Shown: positions 7,280 to 13,097 of the stretch, piece by piece
How positions within the stretch are numbered: the first letter of the stretch is position 1
How the letters are laid out: every line of letters starts with the position of its first letter
Source of the DNA: Pseudomonadota bacterium
Lineage (GTDB): Bacteria > Pseudomonadota > Alphaproteobacteria > Rhodospirillales > UBA2165
Reading direction: 5' to 3'
Length of the DNA stretch: 13,097 bases
Assembly: GCA_027592155.1 (NCBI GenBank)
Contig: JAQCKY010000014.1
Coordinates: forward strand, 1-13,097
Made by a program: the position numbers and the translations under genes
The notes under the pieces: generated by a model
Database searches by the model: none
Told to the model about the DNA's origin: nothing
Seen by the model: only the letters and a program-made list of their open reading frames with translations

Positions 7280-9598
7280 ATGAAGATCGATGTTGTTGGT
7301 GCCGGCCCGGCAGGGCTCTATTTCTCTCTGTTGATGAAGCAGCACGATCCGTCCCACGACATCACCATCTATGAGCAGAACCGGCCGGACGACACTTTCG
7401 GGTTCGGCGTCGTATTTTCCGCGACCACCCTCGGCCATTTTCGCGATTATGACGCCACGTCTTATGAGATGATCTGCAACAATTTTGCCTATTGGGATGA
7501 CATCGATATCCATTTCAAGGGCAACTCCTTCACCGTCGGCGGCAACGATTTCTGCGGCATGTCCCGCAAGAAGTTGCTTTTGTTGTTACAGGAGCGCTGC
7601 CGGGGGCTGGGCATCGAGATGAAATTCGAGACCGAGATTTCGTCTCTGGATCAGTTGCGGGGCGCGGATCTTATCCTCGCCTGCAACGGCATCAACAGTT
7701 GGATGCGGGAGGAGTTTAAGGACTCGTTCAAGCCGAGCTATGACTGGCGGCCGAACAAGTTCGTCTGGCTCGGCAGTACCAAACCGCTACCCGCCTTCAC
7801 CTTCGATTTTCGCGAAAATGACGCCGGGATTTGGAACCTCCATGCCTATCAATATGACAGCGATAACAGCACCTGGATTGTCGAGACGACGGAGGAGTCC
7901 TGGAAGAAAGCGGGGATGGAAAATGCCCAGGAAAGCGATACCGTGGCTTATTGCAAAGAGCTCTATGCCGACATCCTCGATGGTCATCCGCTGATCACCA
8001 ATCGGTCTATGTGGCGAAATTTCCCCACCATCCGCTGTGACGGCTGGGTCCACGACAATATGGTCATAATGGGCGATGCCGCCCATACCGCCCATTTCTC
8101 GATTGGCTCCGGGACCAAGCTCGCGATGGAAGACGCGATTGGCTTGTTCGATGAATTCAAGAAGACGGATAACGTCCGCGAAGCTCTTGCCGCTTACGAC
8201 GTGAACCGCCGGGACGATGTGGGGCGGATTCAGCATGCGGCGGAGGTCTCGCTTTCCTGGTTTGAACATGTCGACCGCTTTTGGGATATGGATCCTCAGC
8301 AGTTTGCCTTCAGCCTGATGTCCCGGTCCAAGGCGATTACTTATGATAATCTGAGGCTCCGCGATCCCGCTTTCGTCGATGAAACGGATCGATGGTTTAC
8401 GGCGGCGACCGTCCCCGGCGCAGACCCCGCGCCGCCGATGTTTGCGCCCTTCAAGTTACGCGAAATGGAATTGGATAACCGGGTCGTGGTTTCCCCGATG
8501 TGCCAATATTGCGCCGAAGACGGCGTACCGACCGAATGGCATTACGTCCACTTGACCGCCCGCGCCATGGGCGGTGCCGGGTTGGTCTATACCGAGATGG
8601 TTTGCCCCTCGCCGGAGGCGCGTATCACTCCGGGTTGCGCGGGTATTTGGAGCGACGAACAGGAAGCGGCCTGGAAGCGTACGGTCGATTCCAGTCATGA
8701 AAACTCTCTCGCCAAGCTTTGCATCCAGATCGGGCATGCCGGCCGCAAAGGCGCGACCAAGGTGGCCTGGGAGGGAATCGATCAGCCGCTGGAGGAGGGG
8801 GCTTGGGAGATCGTCGCAGCCTCGCCATTGCCCTATTTGCCGAACTCAGCGGTCCCGAAGGAAATTACCCGCGCTGAAATGGACGAAGTCCGCGATTCCT
8901 TGGTGCGTGCGACCGAGCGGGCGGCCCGCGCCGGGTTCGATATGCTGGAACTCCACTGCGCCCACGGCTATTTGCTCGGCGGGTTCCTCTCTCCCGCGAC
9001 CAACAAGCGAACCGACGAATATGGCGGCAGCATAGAGAATATGCTGCGCTATCCATTGGAAGTATTCGACGCCTGCCGTGCCGTTTGGCCGGCGGAGCGC
9101 CCGATGTCGATCCGGCTCTCGGCCCATGACTGGCTACCCGACGGCAACAAGGGGGACGAGGCGGTTCCGATCGCCCAGGCGTTCAAGGAACACGGGTGCG
9201 ATCTTGTTAATGTTTCGACGGGGCAAACCTCTTCCGAGGAGCAGCCGGTTTACGGGCGGATGTTTCAGACACCGTTTTCCGAACAGGTCCGTATTGAGGC
9301 CGATATCCCGACGCTGGTTGCCGGAAATATTTTCGATTGGGACCAGGTCAATACCATCGTGGCCGCGGGACGGGCAGACCTCGTCGCCTTGGCGCGGACC
9401 CATCTCTACAATCCCAATTTCACTCAGCAGGCGGCGGCCTATTACGGCTATGAGCCTCATCATTGGCCCAAACAGTATGTGTCGGCAAAATTCGCGGCAT
9501 TCCGTCAATTTGAGCGGGACCGGGCCAACATGGACGAACTCCGCGAGCAGGCCCGTCCGGACGCCTACACGGGGCGCCCGGAATATCACTCGTCCTAG
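7280..9598 (+). CDS. Bifunctional aromatic-CoA monooxygenase/reductase (salicylyl-CoA 5-hydroxylase / 2-aminobenzoyl-CoA monooxygenase-reductase type)
   Basis: This 772-residue cytoplasmic enzyme fuses two flavin modules. Residues 1 to about 375 form a class A FAD monooxygenase, with VGAGPAGLY (6-14) binding the FAD ADP moiety and GDAAHTAHFSIGSG (265-278) the second FAD motif. Residues 388 to about 720 form an old-yellow-enzyme NADH:FMN reductase with SPMCQY (405-410), HAGRK (486-490) and the catalytic stretch H559-C-A-H562-G-Y564, followed by SPATNKRTDEYGGS. This architecture is known from 2-aminobenzoyl-CoA monooxygenase/reductase and from proteins annotated as salicylyl-CoA 5-hydroxylase. 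The likely reaction is ring hydroxylation of an aryl-CoA with possible subsequent ring reduction. The ATG at 7280 has a strong AAAGGAG upstream. No CoA ligase or thioesterase lies nearby, so the substrate cannot be chosen. Its stop overlaps that of the convergent chimeric gene. Confidence 0.93.
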   Translation: MKIDVVGAGPAGLYFSLLMKQHDPSHDITIYEQNRPDDTFGFGVVFSATTLGHFRDYDATSYEMICNNFAYWDDIDIHFKGNSFTVGGNDFCGMSRKKLLLLLQERCRGLGIEMKFETEISSLDQLRGADLILACNGINSWMREEFKDSFKPSYDWRPNKFVWLGSTKPLPAFTFDFRENDAGIWNLHAYQYDSDNSTWIVETTEESWKKAGMENAQESDTVAYCKELYADILDGHPLITNRSMWRNFPTIRCDGWVHDNMVIMGDAAHTAHFSIGSGTKLAMEDAIGLFDEFKKTDNVREALAAYDVNRRDDVGRIQHAAEVSLSWFEHVDRFWDMDPQQFAFSLMSRSKAITYDNLRLRDPAFVDETDRWFTAATVPGADPAPPMFAPFKLREMELDNRVVVSPMCQYCAEDGVPTEWHYVHLTARAMGGAGLVYTEMVCPSPEARITPGCAGIWSDEQEAAWKRTVDSSHENSLAKLCIQIGHAGRKGATKVAWEGIDQPLEEGAWEIVAASPLPYLPNSAVPKEITRAEMDEVRDSLVRATERAARAGFDMLELHCAHGYLLGGFLSPATNKRTDEYGGSIENMLRYPLEVFDACRAVWPAERPMSIRLSAHDWLPDGNKGDEAVPIAQAFKEHGCDLVNVSTGQTSSEEQPVYGRMFQTPFSEQVRIEADIPTLVAGNIFDWDQVNTIVAAGRADLVALARTHLYNPNFTQQAAAYYGYEPHHWPKQYVSAKFAAFRQFERDRANMDELREQARPDAYTGRPEYHSS

Positions 9599-10872
9599 GG
9601 TAGAGGTGTTGGGTCTTCGATGACCGGATTAGACAGAATGCCGATCCCGTCGATTTCCACTTCGCTCAAATCGCCTGCCCGCATATGAAGCTGGCCATCG
9701 ACCACGACCGGACCCATCGGCTTCTCCGGCTTCTCACCGGGCTGAAGGGGCAGCGCACCGGGTGAGCCGGTGACGATAACGTCGCCGGGTTGAAGCGTGT
9801 AGCCTTCGGAGAGGTAGGAGATCAGATGGGCGCAATCGAACAACATACCGTCGACCTTAGCTTTTTGGCGTTCGATTCCGTTTAGCCGAAAGGTGACCGT
9901 GTGATCCGCCGGGTCGCCGAACTCATCCGGCGTTACCAGCCAGGGGCCGAAGCTGCCCGAGCGTTCGAAATTCTTGCCGAGACCGAACTGGCGGTTCTGG
10001 CCCTGATATTCACGCACGGACCCTTCGTTGTAACAGGAGTATCCGGCGACGTGGCTAAGGGCATTTTCTTTTTTGATGTGGCGCCCTGGCGTTCCGATAA
10101 CAATCGCCAGCTCTGCCTCGTAGTCATAGCATTCTGCTATTTTAAGATTGGGCGCCCAAAGCGCTTGGTTATGTCCAACCTGGCAAATCGGCATGCGCAA
10201 GAAAATGTGCGGATAGTCGGGAGAGGTGGTGAGGCCGGTTTCTTCGATATGAAGTTTGTAGTTAAGCGCCAAGGCCCAGGTTGCGTGCGGCTCGGGGAAG
10301 GGGACGTAAGGGCGTTGTGCACAGACCTGGCGGCGCCCGACTCCATCATTGCCGCGCTTGATGACCTTGAGGACGGGATGGTGGCCCGCGTTCCAAAATC
10401 GAACCTTGATGCCGTCGACGACCTCTATCCAGGCGTCGTATTCGACCGTTCTGAATTGGCTCAAGCTGCGTTCGACATCATGACGTGTGTATATTGGCTC
10501 GACCGTCGGCCTTCCTCGTTGCCGGTTCCGCCGATTGAGCCGGTCCACTTCTGTCTCCTGAATATAGGCGCTGTCCGGCAACATATAACTCAGCAGGTCC
10601 CGGGTCGCTTCGGTCGCGTAAATCGGGCCTGCGAACCCCTGTTTCACGAGTTTGGGGATCAAGCCGGAATGGTCGATATGGGCATGGGTTAACAGGACGA
10701 AATCGATCTTTGTCGGGTCGAAGGGAAAATCGCCGTAATTCAGTTCCTTGACCGTTTTGGTCCCTTGAAAGAGCCCGCAATCGACAAGGAATTGACCTTC
10801 GGGATGAGCGAACCAATAGGCCGACCCGGTAACCGTCGCCGCCGCGCCGCAGAACGTCAGATTCATACTCAT
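9595..10872 (-). CDS. Chimeric protein: truncated metallo-beta-lactamase (beta-CASP nuclease type) fused to an FAH-family domain
   Basis: Residues 1-164 (425 in all) match the start of beta-CASP RNA/DNA-processing metallo-beta-lactamases: MNLTFCGAAATVTGS, the metal motif THAHIDHSGLIP (62-73) and FWNAGH (159-164), whose histidine is the third MBL motif. Such proteins usually continue with ILGSASIE, a later metal aspartate and the beta-CASP domain. Here the sequence switches at about base 10380 to an FAH core with NYKLH (204-208), E252 and E254 in DYEAELAIVIG, GSFGPWLVTPDE (306-317), and the TGSPGA loop (368-373). The usual metal aspartate is E283 (CYNEGSVRE). The nuclease part should be inactive; the FAH core could work. 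The frame is unbroken. The family start points to ATG at 10870-10872 (or 10864-10866). Open frame to 10968 adds 32 residues without family support. The gene is convergent with the monooxygenase, their stops sharing CTAG. Confidence 0.85.
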   Translation of the reverse strand: MSMNLTFCGAAATVTGSAYWFAHPEGQFLVDCGLFQGTKTVKELNYGDFPFDPTKIDFVLLTHAHIDHSGLIPKLVKQGFAGPIYATEATRDLLSYMLPDSAYIQETEVDRLNRRNRQRGRPTVEPIYTRHDVERSLSQFRTVEYDAWIEVVDGIKVRFWNAGHHPVLKVIKRGNDGVGRRQVCAQRPYVPFPEPHATWALALNYKLHIEETGLTTSPDYPHIFLRMPICQVGHNQALWAPNLKIAECYDYEAELAIVIGTPGRHIKKENALSHVAGYSCYNEGSVREYQGQNRQFGLGKNFERSGSFGPWLVTPDEFGDPADHTVTFRLNGIERQKAKVDGMLFDCAHLISYLSEGYTLQPGDVIVTGSPGALPLQPGEKPEKPMGPVVVDGQLHMRAGDLSEVEIDGIGILSNPVIEDPTPLP

Positions 10873-11153
10873 AATGTGGGTGCTCAATGTTGGTTCGTGA
10901 AAAGAAGGGCCCGCGGTTAAGACGCGCTTTTGGTCCCCTTGATAACCGTTATTAACAGATATCTGCATTGACCGCCGTCAACCGTTGAGGTCATCCCCTC
11001 AAACGGGATTGCCGACAGGAAAGGTCATCGGCATAAATTTTGCTCCGCCCGGCAATTCTGAAACGGAAGCTCTACAACAAACGGATATATGGATAGGCGC
11101 CTAGAGAGGGGTTCTATTGGACTGACACTGCCGTCACTAAATCAAAGGCCGAT
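10873..11153. other. 281-bp intergenic region between the chimeric gene and the GST gene
   Basis: I see no credible gene here. The region holds the palindrome at 10939-10955, a weak promoter for the chimera, and a perfect 10-bp palindrome TAGGCGCCTA at 11094-11103. The 3' end of the GST gene borders it, but no hairpin with a T-run was found to end that transcript. Confidence 0.4.
10939..10955. promoter_or_regulatory. 17-bp imperfect palindrome (operator candidate) upstream of the MBL-FAH chimera
   Basis: TTGATAACCGTTATTAA pairs 7 of 8 positions around a central C (core ATAAC-C-GTTAT; mismatch at 10941/10953). It lies 67 nt upstream of the preferred start. On the minus strand a TTGACG -35-like hexamer (10981-10976) precedes it, and the weak -10 candidate GTTAAT (10956-10951) overlaps it. 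The size and AT-rich symmetry fit a MarR- or TetR-type site, but binding is inferred. Confidence 0.4.
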
Positions 11154-11819
11154 TCAGGAAGACGGAAATGCAGGTTCGTCCATGCCGGTTTCCCAGGCGG
11201 GATATTTCTTCATCACCGCTAAAAAGCGATCCGACTCAAGAATGCTTTGTAACCAACGTTGGACACCGGACAGGTCGAGGGCGTCGAACCACCCGCGGTC
11301 AGTGTTGGCAAACTGCCGAACGAAAGGCGAGATCGCGGCATCGGCGAAGGTAAAATTATCGCCGCTCAGGTAATCGGTTTTCAAGAGGCGCGCGTTCAGT
11401 TTCTCCAGAAACGCAGCCCCCTGGCGACGATGATAGAGCAGTTCGGAATTCTCGTAACGCGTCGGATATTTATAACGATCCAGGTCGTTCTTAAATGGTC
11501 CGTCGTTTTCGGCAATCAGCGCATCAATCTCATTGCGGTCATTCTTCAGAGGTGCCAGCCATCCTTCCGGATCGCTCCGGTCGAGCGCCCAGTACATGAT
11601 CTCCAGGCTTTCCTCAATGACCCGGGCATCCGGCATGACCATGACCGGCACGGTACCTTTCGGCGAAACCGCAATCATTTCAGGCGGCTTGTTTCGCAAG
11701 ACAACCTCGCGTAAGGCGCAGGTCTGGCCGCTCGCCGCAATCGCCAGGCGCGCCCGCATGGCATAGGGACACCGCCGAAAAGAATACAAAATGGGCAGGG
11801 GGGTTGGCATGCTGCTCAT
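11154..11819 (-). CDS. Glutathione S-transferase family protein
   Basis: This 221-residue protein has a thioredoxin-fold N-terminal domain and an all-helical C-terminal domain. ILYSFRRCPYAMRARLAI (10-27) has the CPYA active-site segment with C17, KGTVPVM (54-60) supplies the cis-proline, and EES (69-71) is the glutathione-contacting turn. The segment FTFADAAISPFVRQF (156-170) is the N-capping region of GST helix 6. This CPYA-type group may act as glutathione-dependent reductases or transferases; the substrate is unknown. The frame is open to 11987, but that part overlaps trhO. The ATG at 11817-11819 begins 1 nt after the trhO stop and has GAGGGG (11824-11829) in front, inside the trhO end, so the pair is translationally coupled. 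Confidence 0.88.
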   Translation of the reverse strand: MSSMPTPLPILYSFRRCPYAMRARLAIAASGQTCALREVVLRNKPPEMIAVSPKGTVPVMVMPDARVIEESLEIMYWALDRSDPEGWLAPLKNDRNEIDALIAENDGPFKNDLDRYKYPTRYENSELLYHRRQGAAFLEKLNARLLKTDYLSGDNFTFADAAISPFVRQFANTDRGWFDALDLSGVQRWLQSILESDRFLAVMKKYPAWETGMDEPAFPSS

Positions 11820-11820
11820 C

Positions 11821-12768
11821 TCACCCCTCAACGTCGTTTGATTTCTTCGCGGCCTCATAAGTCCTGCCGACATGCACCTCGCCGCGTCCCTCCGCCAGCT
11901 TGCTCTGAGCCCGCCTGGCGGCATAGCGTGCGCGCTGTTTTTCGGTGCGCTGGCCGATGCAACGGTCACAAGACACGCCGACGACAAAATTGGCGGACGC
12001 GCGCCCGGCGACGCTCACCGGCGATCGGCATGCGTGGCACAATTCATAGTCGCCAAGTTCCAGATCATGCTTCACCGATACTCGGTTATCGAAGACGAAA
12101 CACTCGCCGCGCCAACGGCTTTCGGCCTCGGGGATATTCTCCAGATACCGCAAGATGCCGCCTTTCAGGTGGAAAACGTCCTCGATACCCTGCTCTTTCA
12201 GGTATGACGTTGCCTTCTCGCAGCGGATACCGCCGGTGCAGAACATCGCAACTTTCTTATCTTCCAATTCAGCGCGATGTTTCTTGAGCCACTGCGGCAG
12301 GTCGCTGAAACTCGTTGTTCTTGGGTTGATGGCGCCCTCGAAGGTGCCGATCTCGACTTCGAAGTCGTTTCGGGCATCGATGACGATTGTACCCGGATCC
12401 GCAAGAAGGTCATTCCAATCTTCGGGCGCAACATAGGTGCCGACCCGTGCTGCCGGATCGACCCCGGGCACCCGCATCGCCACGATCTCCTCCTTTAGGC
12501 GGACTTTCAGGCGTCGGAACGGCATGCTCTCGGCGTGGGATTCTTTATGCTCCATCAGCGTAGAGTTTGGTAACGCACGCAAAACCTTTAACGCGCAATC
12601 GATGCCCTTGCGGGACCCCGCAAGCGTTCCATTGAGGCCCTCAGGGGCCAGCAGGACTGTTCCCTTCAGGCCATGCGCCGAGAGCTGATCCAGCAACGGT
12701 TTCCGCAATGCCGCCGGATCTTCAAAGTGCGTAAAATGATAAAATGCCGCCACAACGATGTCTGTCAT
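11821..12768 (-). CDS. trhO: tRNA uridine(34) 5-hydroxylase TrhO (rhodanese-related)
   Basis: This 315-residue protein is a YceA/TrhO homologue that makes 5-hydroxyuridine at the wobble position U34 of certain tRNAs in an oxygen-dependent reaction, a first step to cmo5U-type modifications (family knowledge). The N-terminal domain contains GLKGTVLLAPEGLNGTLAG (33-51), the known acylphosphatase-like part. The rhodanese domain (about 122-218) has VIDARNDFE (129-137) and the active loop CTGGIRCEK with C177. The C-terminal part has two CxxC pairs, C244/C247 and C267/C270, as in the family. The ATG at 12766-12768 matches family N-termini; a TTG three codons upstream is possible. There is no Shine-Dalgarno, and a TATATT hexamer ends 7 nt before the ATG, so the transcript may be leaderless. 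It is followed at 1 nt by the GST gene. Confidence 0.95.
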   Translation of the reverse strand: MTDIVVAAFYHFTHFEDPAALRKPLLDQLSAHGLKGTVLLAPEGLNGTLAGSRKGIDCALKVLRALPNSTLMEHKESHAESMPFRRLKVRLKEEIVAMRVPGVDPAARVGTYVAPEDWNDLLADPGTIVIDARNDFEVEIGTFEGAINPRTTSFSDLPQWLKKHRAELEDKKVAMFCTGGIRCEKATSYLKEQGIEDVFHLKGGILRYLENIPEAESRWRGECFVFDNRVSVKHDLELGDYELCHACRSPVSVAGRASANFVVGVSCDRCIGQRTEKQRARYAARRAQSKLAEGRGEVHVGRTYEAAKKSNDVEG

Positions 12769-12775
12769 AATCGGC

Positions 12776-12781
12776 AATATA
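12776..12781 (-). promoter_or_regulatory. Candidate -10 box (TATATT) for a leaderless trhO transcript
   Basis: TATATT on the minus strand matches the sigma70 -10 consensus at five of six positions. Only 7 nt separate it from the ATG of trhO, so transcription would start at the ATG itself. The -35 position (TTTTAT, 12804-12799) is poor. This agrees with the absence of a ribosome-binding site. Confidence 0.3.
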
Positions 12782-12840
12782 GGCGACTACGGCCCAAGAT
12801 AAAATGCGGACGGAGGAAGATAGGCGCCGGATATTTCCGT

Positions 12841-13097
12841 TCAAGTGCGTTCGGGTAGCGTCTCATCGGATAGGGTCGCGATCGCCTTGCCGGCGAGCTC
12901 CAGAAACCGGGTACGTTCCGTGCGATTGAGTCCCGGCAAAATGTCATCCTGAAACGCCGTCACGATCGGCAAAATTTGGTCATACACCCGCGTGCCCTTT
13001 TTCGTCAGCCGTACCTCTCGGGCGCGGCGATCGTGCTTGCTGACATGACGGGAGATGTAGCCTTTCTGTTCCAGCCGGTCGATCACGCCGCCGATGG
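12841..13097 (-). CDS. MarR family transcriptional regulator (partial, N-terminus outside the window)
   Basis: This is the C-terminal part of a MarR regulator, about 85 codons, running off the right edge. It reads IGGVIDRLEQKGYISRHV at the end of the recognition helix, then the wing motif KHDRRAREVRLTKKG, then the C-terminal dimerisation helices (YDQILPIVTAFQDDILPGLNRTERTRFLELAG). The GTG at 13084-13086 is an internal valine, not a start, because the frame and the family pattern continue upstream to the last base. It is on the same strand as trhO, 72 nt away, and could form a unit MarR-trhO-GST, although a separate trhO promoter is possible. The ligand is unknown. Confidence 0.9.
   Translation of the reverse strand, partial: IGGVIDRLEQKGYISRHVSKHDRRAREVRLTKKGTRVYDQILPIVTAFQDDILPGLNRTERTRFLELAGKAIATLSDETLPERT

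Noticed and set aside
9901..10692. Plus-strand open frame (263 codons) opposite the chimeric gene
   Set aside because: It spans the fusion joint antisense, shows no domain or ribosome-binding site, and is a shadow of the real minus-strand frame.
10873..10968. 32-residue upstream extension of the chimeric protein
   Set aside because: No family match, and it overlaps the palindrome and the promoter-like hexamers; MSMNLTFCGA is the family-like start.
11820..11987. N-terminal extension of the GST frame into trhO
   Set aside because: It overlaps the trhO coding end, is not GST-like, and a good start with GAGGGG exists at 11819.
11092..12828. Ten-base repeat GATAGGCGCC at 11092-11101 and 12819-12828, the first copy inside the palindrome TAGGCGCCTA
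   Set aside because: A 10-mer shared once in 13 kb is expected by chance, and the second copy is not palindromic.

Overview
The window looks like chromosomal DNA of a moderately GC-rich alphaproteobacterium, perhaps Rhodospirillales-like. This rests on a DUF1127 protein, a TrhO plus glutathione-transferase pair, MarR regulators and a fused aromatic-CoA monooxygenase/reductase. The lineage is inferred from gene content only. Twelve protein-coding genes are supported. I saw no tRNA, rRNA, CRISPR array or insertion sequence.

Layout. (1) 89-487 (-) is a DUF1127 protein, divergent from a two-gene unit, 609-3139 (+), made of an FAH-family hydrolase and a formylglycine-type sulfatase/phosphonate monoester hydrolase. 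(2) 3154-4682 (-) is a second FAH-family enzyme followed by a MarR regulator, divergent from a class II aldolase/adducin protein (4846-5634, +) that ends in a probable intrinsic terminator. (3) 5657-7108 (-) is a D-2-hydroxyacid dehydrogenase-type FAD oxidase, divergent from a 772-residue FAD monooxygenase/old-yellow-enzyme fusion (7280-9598, +) of the salicylyl-CoA 5-hydroxylase / 2-aminobenzoyl-CoA monooxygenase-reductase type. (4) 9595-10872 (-) is a chimera in which the first part of a beta-CASP metallo-beta-lactamase nuclease is joined in frame to a third FAH-family domain. (5) 11154-13097 (-) holds a GST-like gene, trhO and a MarR gene cut by the window edge.

How the genes may work together (inference). 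From 609 to about 10900 the content resembles an accessory catabolic region for an aromatic or related carboxylic substrate. The sulfatase/PMH could unmask a sulfate or phosphonate ester. The monooxygenase/reductase would hydroxylate or dearomatise an aryl-CoA. FAH proteins would hydrolyse or tautomerise acylpyruvate-type intermediates, the aldolase-fold protein would act on a hydroxy-keto acid, and the FAD oxidase would oxidise a 2-hydroxyacid. No ring-cleaving dioxygenase, CoA ligase, thioesterase or transporter is present, so no complete pathway can be drawn and the substrate is unknown.

The most unusual item is the metallo-beta-lactamase/FAH chimera. Next are a 17-bp imperfect palindrome in front of it and a possible leaderless start for trhO.
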